Assembly (NCBI RefSeq): GCF_017497985.1
Contig: NZ_JAGDFV010000019.1
Coordinates: 1-64,000, forward strand
Length of the DNA: 64,000 nt
Source: Meiothermus sp. CFH 77666
Lineage (GTDB): Bacteria > Deinococcota > Deinococci > Deinococcales > Thermaceae
Direction: 5' to 3'
Shown here: positions 52,813 to 61,067 of the stretch, one piece after another
How the letters are laid out: the number at the start of each line of letters is the position of its first letter
Numbering within the stretch: position 1 is the first letter of the stretch
Position numbers and translations under genes: made by a program
The notes under the pieces: model-generated
What the model saw: only the letters and a program-made list of their open reading frames with translations
Database searches by the model: none
Told to the model about the DNA's origin: nothing

Positions 52813-55515
52813 ATGAACTTTTCTGCGCCCTCTTGCACTCACACCTCCCTGACCGCCGCACTCCAAAAAGTCCTGCGGGTGGGGTGGGGGCTGGCGTGGG
52901 TTTTGCTGCTCCACCTGGCCTGGGCCACGCCCGCCGGTACGGTTATCCGCAATCAGGCAACGGCCCTTGTAGGAGGGCAGGTCTATCTGTCGAACGAAAT
53001 CGAGACCGTGGTGCAGGCAGTGTGCGCACCCTCCCTGACCCCAAACGGAACCCTGGGCTCTCCGGCTCAACGTGCAGTGGTTCCGGCAGGGGGGTTCGCG
53101 TATTTTGCCTATTTGCTTCGCAATAGCGGCAACCAGAGCTTTACCTTCAACCTGGGCTGGATACAGGACAGCGCACCCTGGGCGCCCAGTTTGGTGCGGT
53201 TGTACCACGACGCCAACGCCAACGCCCGGCTGGATGCCGGGGAAGTGGAAATCAGCAGTGTCACCCTGGGCCCGGCCCAGGAAATCCGGCTGATTCTGGA
53301 ACTACAAACCCCTTTATCGGCCTCCGGCGAGCTGCACATCGGCCCGGTGGCCACCTGCCCGGATGGCACCCGCGACAACGACAACTACAGCCGGGTCAGC
53401 ATTGGCACTGGGCCGGCGCTCAATGTGGTCAAATCGGTGGATACGCCGGAGGCCCAGGAAGGGCAGGAGGTACGTTTTAGCATCCGGGTCTGGAACCTGG
53501 GCAGTGCAAATGCGGCCGGGCCTATTTACGTAAGCGATCTGCTGGACACCCCGGAGCTGCGCGACCTGACCTACGTGACGGGTTCGGCCAGCGCCGCCAA
53601 GGGGCGCCTCGAGTACTACGATGGAACCTCCTGGAACACCAGCGAAACTGGGGTACGGGGAATCCGATTGGTGCTGGAGGGCCTCGAGGCCGGCGAGGAA
53701 GCGCTCTTTAGCTTCCGCATGCGGGTGGGAGCCGGTGCGCTGGCAGGCCCCAGGCGCAACATCGTCAGCGCCGAGTCGGCCAGCAGCAGCGCTCAGAGCT
53801 CCGTGGAGCTGCGAATTGCCGCCCAGTACGCCCTGGCCCTGGGGCCTCTGAACAATCCACAGGCGGTGGGGGCTGCCGACCGGCAAAGCGCCCAGGTGCT
53901 GGCCGGACAGCCCTATTGTTTTACCCATACCCTGCTCAACGGGGGCAACACCGCCGACAGCTACACGTTGGAAGCAGTCGGCCTGCCGAGCGGAATTAGT
54001 CTGAGTTACCAGACCTTGCTTGGTAGCAATCTGTCCACTCCGATTACGCTCCCTGCCGGAGCCAGCCTGAGCTTTAGGGTCTGCCTGCCCGGTTTACCGG
54101 CGGGCACAGCGCCTTTTGAGTTCATCCTGCAAGCCCGCTCAACAGCCACGGGCAGCACCGACCCCACCACCAACCAAGTACAGGTGCTGAGCTTTTCTCA
54201 GCTAGTTCTACGCAAGAGCAGCAGCGTGGGGCCCACCGTATCCCCCGGCGAGCGGGTGGTCTATACCCTGGAAATCGAGAACCCCCTGCCCATTGCCCTC
54301 GAGAACGTCACTGTGGAGGACGTACTGGATGCGAACCTGGAGTTTATCTCGGCCTCCGGGGGCGGAACCTATTTATCCGGGAGCCGCACCGTGCGCTGGA
54401 GCCTGAGCCTGGCGGCGAACAGCACCCGCACCCTGAGCCTGGAGGCCCGCGTGAGCCCCAGTGCCCCCGATAACAGCTCCATTCTCAACCGCTTCAGCCT
54501 GCGCTCCGAGGCCATCAGCAGCCCGCTCTTTTCCAACACCGTGACCCTGAACGTGCTGGCCTCGGCGCTCCTGCTGGAAAAGCAGGTGCAGCCCAGGCAG
54601 GCCAGCGTGGGCGACCTGCTGACCTATACCCTCACGCTGGTGAATGTGGGCCGGGTAGACCTCTCGGTGCGCCTCGAGGACACCCCGGATGCCGGCCTGG
54701 CCTACGTACCCGGCAGCGCTACCCCCGGCGAACCCCTCCTGCAAGGGGGCCGGCTCGTCTGGAACAACCTGACCCTCACCCCCGGCGCCCGCATGGTGCT
54801 GAGCTACAAAATGCGCGTGCTGGCCGGGGCCGGCCCAACGCTGCGGAACACCGTCCAGGCCATCGGCAGCACAGGTAGCAACGCGGCGGTCGCCAACGCG
54901 GTGGCTTCGGCAGTGGTACAGCTCCAGCAGGGGGTGTTCACCCCACTCCACAGCTTGCTGGGGCGGGTCTTTCTGGACGCCAACCGCGATGGCCTATACA
55001 CGGCGGGCCTGGATGTGCCGCTACCGGGGGCTCGAGTGCTCCTGAGCAATGGGCTGCAAACCCTGACCGATAGCGAGGGCCGCTACAGCTTCCGCAACCT
55101 GGCCGGGGGGCTGTTTGAGGTGATGCTCGAGGCCGCCTCGGCACCCTTCCGGCCCCTCCCCCACCCCGAAGCCCAGGGCGACGGCTACCGTCACCGGGTG
55201 CGGGTGGAGGGCCTGACTGTGAGCGACTTCCCGCTCGAGCGCCCCACCGGCCTGGTTCGGGCTATACGCGAGACCACCCTGGAGTTTGGGCCGCTGAAGG
55301 TGGAGAAGAAACTGCTGCCGCTCCCGAGCGGCCTCCGGGTGGTACTGGTGCTGAGCTCCGCCGAAACCCTTAACGAGCTGACCCTTACCGACCCGCTGCC
55401 CGGCGGCGGGGAACGGGTGTTCCGGTTTGAGCAGTTCCAGGGCACCCAGACCCTCACCTACGACCTGCCCGATGGCTTCCTGACCGACCCCCAGGCCCGC
55501 TGGAGGTATCCATGA
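52813..55515 (+). CDS. Secreted repeat protein with DUF11-type domains and SdrD-like B domain
   Basis: A 900-residue protein. A hydrophobic signal-like segment (GWGLAWVLLLHLAWA, about residues 22-38) follows a long N-terminal part, so translation may start later than the given ATG, which lacks a ribosome site. ATPAGTVIRNQATA then begins the module shared with the gene at 49982. Several DUF11-type domains follow (PGERVVYTLEIENPLP; SVGDLLTYTLTLVNVG). At about 716-770, GRVFLDANRDGLYTAGLDV is an SdrD/Cna-B-like calcium-binding domain. No anchor is visible. Its TGA overlaps the next gene's ATG. Confidence 0.8.
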   Translation: MNFSAPSCTHTSLTAALQKVLRVGWGLAWVLLLHLAWATPAGTVIRNQATALVGGQVYLSNEIETVVQAVCAPSLTPNGTLGSPAQRAVVPAGGFAYFAYLLRNSGNQSFTFNLGWIQDSAPWAPSLVRLYHDANANARLDAGEVEISSVTLGPAQEIRLILELQTPLSASGELHIGPVATCPDGTRDNDNYSRVSIGTGPALNVVKSVDTPEAQEGQEVRFSIRVWNLGSANAAGPIYVSDLLDTPELRDLTYVTGSASAAKGRLEYYDGTSWNTSETGVRGIRLVLEGLEAGEEALFSFRMRVGAGALAGPRRNIVSAESASSSAQSSVELRIAAQYALALGPLNNPQAVGAADRQSAQVLAGQPYCFTHTLLNGGNTADSYTLEAVGLPSGISLSYQTLLGSNLSTPITLPAGASLSFRVCLPGLPAGTAPFEFILQARSTATGSTDPTTNQVQVLSFSQLVLRKSSSVGPTVSPGERVVYTLEIENPLPIALENVTVEDVLDANLEFISASGGGTYLSGSRTVRWSLSLAANSTRTLSLEARVSPSAPDNSSILNRFSLRSEAISSPLFSNTVTLNVLASALLLEKQVQPRQASVGDLLTYTLTLVNVGRVDLSVRLEDTPDAGLAYVPGSATPGEPLLQGGRLVWNNLTLTPGARMVLSYKMRVLAGAGPTLRNTVQAIGSTGSNAAVANAVASAVVQLQQGVFTPLHSLLGRVFLDANRDGLYTAGLDVPLPGARVLLSNGLQTLTDSEGRYSFRNLAGGLFEVMLEAASAPFRPLPHPEAQGDGYRHRVRVEGLTVSDFPLERPTGLVRAIRETTLEFGPLKVEKKLLPLPSGLRVVLVLSSAETLNELTLTDPLPGGGERVFRFEQFQGTQTLTYDLPDGFLTDPQARWRYP

Positions 55516-58500
55516 AGGGGACGGGGCACAGCAAGAGCAGCCTGTACCCTGGGGTGCTGGTGGCCCTGAGCTTTTGGCTCTGGGCTTTCGGCGGCATAGC
55601 CCTGGCCCAAACCCGCACCGATCTGCGGGGCATCGTGCCGGGGGATCGGCTGGGCTGGGAGATTCAGGAGCTGCGGGCCAGCGTGGTGGTGAACAAACCC
55701 ACCCTTCTGAACCTGCAAATTTACTCGCCCGGCTTCGACCCCAGCGATTACCGCCGCGCCCTGCGGGGCCAGGAAGAACTCGGCGACGAGCGCTACGACC
55801 GGGGCCAGGGCGAGATGGTGGCGCAGTTTGTGCTGGCACGCGACGGGCAGGTTCTGGCCCAGCAGACCTACCGGGTGGAGCCCCACCGCTGGGTGCTGTT
55901 CTTCCGAGGCCCGGTTGAGCCTGGGGTGTACCAGCTTTCCAGCCGCCTGCTGGGCCTGGGCAAGAACGCCTTCCGTTACCGCATCCAGACCAGCGTGCCG
56001 GGGGCCGCCGAACTGCTGGTAGACCCCACCCTGCAACTCTACGATGTGCGCCAGTTTCAGATCGGCAACCCCCTCTCGGTCGCCACCATCAAGGGCCAGG
56101 ACTGGCTCGAGCCCTTCGTGCTGAACGTGAACCCCGAGGTGCTGCCCCTGCGCGTAGGCTTCTACGACGAGGACGGCGCCAAAGAGATGGAGGGCCGGGT
56201 ACGGCTGCCGGACGGGCGCCAGGAGCCGCGCCCGGTCTCCGGCGACCGGGGCTGGGCCTACTACGACATCCGCCAACCGGGGGTGATTACCTTTGGCTTC
56301 CGCCAACCCAAAACCGCCACCCAGTACTCCAACACCATCGGCTTCCGTGTGGATGCCTGTATGGAGGTCGAGCAAAACGCCTTCCGGGTGGTGGCCCCGC
56401 GTCCGGTTACGGCTTTGGTGGTGGATGGCGAAGGCCGCCCCCTGAATGTGCCCCTTGCCACCGAGGGCGACAAAATCCGTACCCTGACCCTTCCTTCCCT
56501 ACCGGAGGGCTACCGCCTGGCGCGGCTGGAGGTACAGGGCGGCGAACGCCTGGGTACCCAGAGCGTGCGCTTTGGCTGTGCCGGAGGGCAGGCCCGTTTT
56601 GTCCTGGAAAAAATCGCTCCTCCTCCGCCGCCGCTTGCTACCCTGGAGCTCGAGGCGCTGCTGGTGCTGCCGGAGGGCGAACAGCCCCTGAACCTGAAGG
56701 TGCAGGTGGGCGAACAGGAGATAACCCTGAACCAGGGAAGGGCGAGCCTGCAGCTACCCCCCGGCAGTTTCAAGCTCACCCCTCAACTGAACGGCGCTCG
56801 CGTGGTGGGGCCTGCGTCGGTGCAGCTCGAGGGCGGCCAGACCCGGCGGGTGCGCTTTTTGGTTTACCCGGAAGTAGAGCTCAGCCTGGAAGCCACCCCC
56901 ACCACCCTGCGGGTGGGCGAACAGACCACCCTGACGGCCCGCGTCCGCACGGCTTTCCCGCGCCTGCTGCCCGCCGACCTCGAGCTCCTGCTACCCCCCT
57001 GCCTGGAAGCCCTGGGCGCGACCCGCCTGAGCGCGCCCGTGGCCCAGGGCCGTGAGGCCGTGTTGCAGGTGCCGGCCCAGGCCACTTGCAAGGGCGAGCT
57101 CGAGGTGCGCGCGGTACTGGCCCCCTGGCAGCAGCAAGCCCGCACCGGGCTGCGCGTCCTCCAGCCCGCTACCTTCACCCTGCACAAGGAAGCCCTTACC
57201 CCCCGTGCGGCAGTAGGCAGCGAGGCCGTCTGGCGCCTGCGGGTACAGAACACCGGCGACGAGGCGGGCCGGGTGCGGGTGCAGGATCCCCTGGCCGCCG
57301 GGTTGCAGGGTATGCCGCTCGACCAGACCTTGGAGCTTCAGGCGGGCGAAGAACGGGTGCTCGAGGTACGCGCCCGGGTAGCCCCCGAGGCACCCCCCAC
57401 CCTTACGAACACCGCCCGTTTGCTCAATGAACGCAACGAACCCCTGGCCGAGGCCCGCGCCGAGGTGCAGGTGCTGCGCCCGGTGGCCGAGCTCTCGCGC
57501 TCGCTGGACAAGCGCGTGGTGGTGCCGGGAGAGGGGGTGGAGGTGCGGCTGGTGGTTCGCAACACCGGCCAGGCCCCCCTGACCTACACCCTGCGCGACA
57601 CCTATCCCGAGTGGCTCGAGGTGGCGCAAACCCCCGAATTTAGCGGCGAACTGGCCCCCGGCCAGAGCGCCACCCACATCTACCGGGCCCAGGTGCGCTT
57701 TGGCACCCCGGCGGAGGGGGCCTTCCTGGCCCAGCTTGTATCCAACGGCGGCAACCCGAGCGCACCCGACAGCCTCCGACGCACCCTGCTGCGCCTGGAA
57801 AAAACCGTCGAGCCGGCGCGGGTGGTGGTGGGCGGCGCGGCGGCCTTTACCCTGCGCCTGGAAAACCCCACCGACCATGCCATAACCCTCGAGCTGCAAG
57901 AGTCTCCCGACGAGGGCCTCAAAATGCAACTGCCCGACAACCTGCGCTTTACCCTGCAGGCCAGGGAGGTGCGCGAACTGCGGCTCGAGGCCGAGGCGGG
58001 CCGGGTGGGGCTGCTGGAAAACCAGGTCACGGCGTTTGTTAATGGAGTCCCGGCCTCCTTCCCCACCAAGGCCGTTCTGACCGCGCTACCCATCCTGGAG
58101 CCCCTGCGCCTTTCCACCGTGTACCTTGAGTTCAACGTTCGGAACACCACCGCCGGGGAGCGCCTGCTGCTGACCCACCAACCCCCCACCCAGACTGCCT
58201 ACGAGCCGGGTTCGGCCCGGCTGGATGGCCGGCCCCTACCCGACCCCAGGGTAGACGACGCAGGCCGCCTGTACTTTGAACTGCCCTACCAGACCCAGGG
58301 GGTGCTCTCCTACCAGCTGCGCCACCGCGAGGCCCTGGGGCCGGTGGCCGAACCCACCCTGACCCTGCGCATCGCCGACCAGGAGGTGTACTTGCAAGGC
58401 CAGCAGACCTTTGCCAGCTTCGAAAAAGCCCGGCCCCTGGAGGCCCAGACCCGCGAGGGCTTCATTCAAGAACCCCTGCCCGGTACCCTTTTCCGGGTGG

Positions 58501-61067
58501 ACAAGACCCGGGTGGTGCTGCAAACCCCCCTGGGCCTCGAGACCCGCCTGACCCTGAACGGCCAGCCCATAGACGCCAAAAACCTGGGCCAGGCCACCTA
58601 CGATAGCGGCAGGGGCCTCCAGCGCCTGGAATACTACGGCCTGCCGCTGCAACCTGGGCGCAACCTGATAGAGGTGCAAACCGCCGCGGGCTCCGACCGG
58701 GTGGAGGTCTTCCTGGCAGGCAGCCCCACCCGGCTGGAGGTGCGGCCCCTGCGCCTTTTGGCCGATGGACGGACGCCGCTGGAGTTAGAGATACGGGCCC
58801 TGGACGCCCTAGGCCTGCCGAGTGGCTTTGGCGCGGTCACGGTGGAGACCTCGAGCGAGCCCCTCGAGCCCGACGCCTTCCCGCTCCTGTCCGGCTACCA
58901 GTTGCTGCTGCGGGATGGGCAGGCAGTTCTGCGGCTCAAACCCACCGCCACCCCCACCCCCCTGCGCCTGCGGCTGGCCTATGGCGACGTGGAGGGTCAG
59001 GCCGAGTTCTTCGTGCTAGGCCGCCAGAACCGGCTGTGGCAGTTCCAGGGCAGTGTGGGGGCCCGGTTTGGCGAGAGCATCCAGGTGTTTGGCCTGGGGC
59101 GCGGCTACCTGGAAAGCCCCTTTGCCGCCGGCACCCTGCGGGCCGCCCTGGATGGCTCGCTGCGCTTTAACCAGGGCCAGCCCGCAGTGGAAAGCGGCCT
59201 GCGCGACCTGCCTGACCCCACCGGACGCTTCCCGCTCACGGGGGCGGGCAACGAAGCCCAGTGGCCCCTGCGCTCCGAGGATCCGGTAGCCCTGCGCTAC
59301 GACCAGGAAGGCTTTAGCCTGGGCTATTTTGCCGACCGGCTGAGTGTATTCGGGGTGGGCGAACTGCCACAGGGCACCGCCCTGCGCATCGAAACCCGCG
59401 ACGATCTGGCCCTGCAAGGCTTTGCGGGCTGGCTGCCCGTGGGCAGCAAAACCGACCTGATCGTGCCGGATGGCACGCGCTTCTACCGGCTCAGTGGGCC
59501 CGCCGAACCGGGCAGCGAGCAGGTGGTGCTTTTGGTGGGGGCCAGCGAAAAGCCCCTCGAGCGCCTCAAGGACTATGTGCTGGACGCCGCCAGCGGCACC
59601 CTGACCCTCTCGGAGCCGCTGTGGCCGAGCAGCCCCGACTTCCAGCCGGTGCGCCTGCGGGTGGCGTATGCCCCGCTGGGCGGTGCCCGCGAATTTGGCT
59701 ACGGGGCCGGGGTGCGCTGGCGGGTGGGCGATTTCAGTATTGGGGCGGGGGCCGCGTACCTGCCCGGCAGTGGCTGGCGCTACGGGGCCGAAGCCGCCTA
59801 CCAGATACCGGGGTTTGGCCTCCGGGCTGCCTACAGCCGGGGCAGCTTCGAGCGGCTGGGTCTCGAGCTCTCCGGCAAGAACGGCCCCCTGGAGTCCAGC
59901 GCCAACCTGACCTACCAGGGCAAGTTCCAGGGCCAGGCCCAGGTGGCCTACAACCTGAGCGAGGCCGATCGGATTTCGCTCGAGCACCAGACCACCGAAA
60001 CCAACCAGACCGGCCTGCTCTATACCCGCCGCCTGAACCCCGCCTTCTCGGTGGGGGGCGGGCTGGGCTACACCTGGGAGACCGCCACCCTGCTGGGCCT
60101 GGGGCGGCTGGGCTTCAGCAGCGGGGCCCTGAACACCGAGCTGACCCACGCCCAGCCCTTCAGCCTGACCCATAGCGCCGCCACCCGCCTGCGGAGCACC
60201 TATGCCTTCGACGCCAACCTGAGCGCCGAGGCCGACCTGACCCAGACCTGGGGCCTGGGCTTCTCGGGGAGCCTGGGGCTCAAGCAAAAACTGGGCGGCG
60301 CCAACCTTTCCCTTGCCTACCAGTTGCCCGGCGCGGCAGGGGAAGGCAACCGGGCCCGCTTTGGGCTGGAAGCGCCCTTCCCCCTCTCCGAGCGCTGGAG
60401 CCTGAACGCCAGCGCGGGCTACGAGCGCAGCTTTTCCACCGGCAGCAACCAGCTGGCCTTTGGCCTGGCCCTGCGCTACCAGGCCGAGCAGTTTAGCGCC
60501 ACCCTGGGCGCCGAGACCGCCTGGGCCGCAGGTCAGCCAAAGGTGGTGTTGCGGGCCGGGGCCACCGGGCAGCTCGATGCCCAGCAGACCCTCTCGCTGG
60601 ACGCCAACTACCAACTTGCCCCCGCCCTCCTGGGCCGCTTTACCCTGGCCTATGCGCTGCGCGGGCGCGAGGTCTCGCTGCTCACCTACCACCGCCTGAA
60701 TAGCGGGAGCGAGCCCACCCTCGAGGGGGCCCTGGCCACCAGCTACCACCCCAGCCTGAGCTTCCAGCTCCGCCCCAGCCTGGCCTACCGCCTCAAGCTC
60801 GACGACCCCGCCGGCCACACCTACCAGCTGGGCCTGGGCGGCAACTACTACCTCACCGACTGGCTGGGTCTGGGGGCCGCCGCCTACTACCAGCTCCAAC
60901 CCGGCACCCAAAGCAGCGCCACGGCGTTTTCGCTCGAGGCCAGCTTCCGCTTGGTGGAGGGCCTGTGGTTCAATGTCGGCTACACCCTGGGCGGCTTTGT
61001 GGGCCTGACCCCCGACACCGCGCCCGGCTTCTACCTTCGGCTGGACTTCTTAGGGGGTAGCCGATGA
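55512..61067 (+). CDS. Giant outer-membrane protein: DUF11-type passenger with C-terminal beta-barrel
   Basis: An 1851-residue protein. Signal-like segment at about residues 12-32; an unassigned N-terminal domain up to about 300; then DUF11-type repeats (PGEGVEVRLVVRNTGQAPL; TLRLENPTDHAITLEL), and an invasin-like Ig domain near 1070-1165. From about 1173 to the end come alternating hydrophobic strands with many Gly and aromatic residues (LTYQGKFQGQAQVAYNL; FNVGYTLGGFVGL), the look of an outer-membrane beta-barrel. The last residues, YLRLDFLGGSR, do not end in Phe. GGAGG at 55502-55506 lies before the ATG, and both neighbours overlap by 4 bp. Might anchor or export partner proteins; that is inference. 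Confidence 0.78.
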   Translation: MKGTGHSKSSLYPGVLVALSFWLWAFGGIALAQTRTDLRGIVPGDRLGWEIQELRASVVVNKPTLLNLQIYSPGFDPSDYRRALRGQEELGDERYDRGQGEMVAQFVLARDGQVLAQQTYRVEPHRWVLFFRGPVEPGVYQLSSRLLGLGKNAFRYRIQTSVPGAAELLVDPTLQLYDVRQFQIGNPLSVATIKGQDWLEPFVLNVNPEVLPLRVGFYDEDGAKEMEGRVRLPDGRQEPRPVSGDRGWAYYDIRQPGVITFGFRQPKTATQYSNTIGFRVDACMEVEQNAFRVVAPRPVTALVVDGEGRPLNVPLATEGDKIRTLTLPSLPEGYRLARLEVQGGERLGTQSVRFGCAGGQARFVLEKIAPPPPPLATLELEALLVLPEGEQPLNLKVQVGEQEITLNQGRASLQLPPGSFKLTPQLNGARVVGPASVQLEGGQTRRVRFLVYPEVELSLEATPTTLRVGEQTTLTARVRTAFPRLLPADLELLLPPCLEALGATRLSAPVAQGREAVLQVPAQATCKGELEVRAVLAPWQQQARTGLRVLQPATFTLHKEALTPRAAVGSEAVWRLRVQNTGDEAGRVRVQDPLAAGLQGMPLDQTLELQAGEERVLEVRARVAPEAPPTLTNTARLLNERNEPLAEARAEVQVLRPVAELSRSLDKRVVVPGEGVEVRLVVRNTGQAPLTYTLRDTYPEWLEVAQTPEFSGELAPGQSATHIYRAQVRFGTPAEGAFLAQLVSNGGNPSAPDSLRRTLLRLEKTVEPARVVVGGAAAFTLRLENPTDHAITLELQESPDEGLKMQLPDNLRFTLQAREVRELRLEAEAGRVGLLENQVTAFVNGVPASFPTKAVLTALPILEPLRLSTVYLEFNVRNTTAGERLLLTHQPPTQTAYEPGSARLDGRPLPDPRVDDAGRLYFELPYQTQGVLSYQLRHREALGPVAEPTLTLRIADQEVYLQGQQTFASFEKARPLEAQTREGFIQEPLPGTLFRVDKTRVVLQTPLGLETRLTLNGQPIDAKNLGQATYDSGRGLQRLEYYGLPLQPGRNLIEVQTAAGSDRVEVFLAGSPTRLEVRPLRLLADGRTPLELEIRALDALGLPSGFGAVTVETSSEPLEPDAFPLLSGYQLLLRDGQAVLRLKPTATPTPLRLRLAYGDVEGQAEFFVLGRQNRLWQFQGSVGARFGESIQVFGLGRGYLESPFAAGTLRAALDGSLRFNQGQPAVESGLRDLPDPTGRFPLTGAGNEAQWPLRSEDPVALRYDQEGFSLGYFADRLSVFGVGELPQGTALRIETRDDLALQGFAGWLPVGSKTDLIVPDGTRFYRLSGPAEPGSEQVVLLVGASEKPLERLKDYVLDAASGTLTLSEPLWPSSPDFQPVRLRVAYAPLGGAREFGYGAGVRWRVGDFSIGAGAAYLPGSGWRYGAEAAYQIPGFGLRAAYSRGSFERLGLELSGKNGPLESSANLTYQGKFQGQAQVAYNLSEADRISLEHQTTETNQTGLLYTRRLNPAFSVGGGLGYTWETATLLGLGRLGFSSGALNTELTHAQPFSLTHSAATRLRSTYAFDANLSAEADLTQTWGLGFSGSLGLKQKLGGANLSLAYQLPGAAGEGNRARFGLEAPFPLSERWSLNASAGYERSFSTGSNQLAFGLALRYQAEQFSATLGAETAWAAGQPKVVLRAGATGQLDAQQTLSLDANYQLAPALLGRFTLAYALRGREVSLLTYHRLNSGSEPTLEGALATSYHPSLSFQLRPSLAYRLKLDDPAGHTYQLGLGGNYYLTDWLGLGAAAYYQLQPGTQSSATAFSLEASFRLVEGLWFNVGYTLGGFVGLTPDTAPGFYLRLDFLGGSR

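Noticed and set aside
59016-60911. A 631-codon open frame on the minus strand, antisense to the barrel part of the giant surface protein
   Set aside because: The protein is a low-complexity run of Gly, Ala, Gln and Val with no domain; it mirrors the strong third-position bias of the real gene. No ribosome site.
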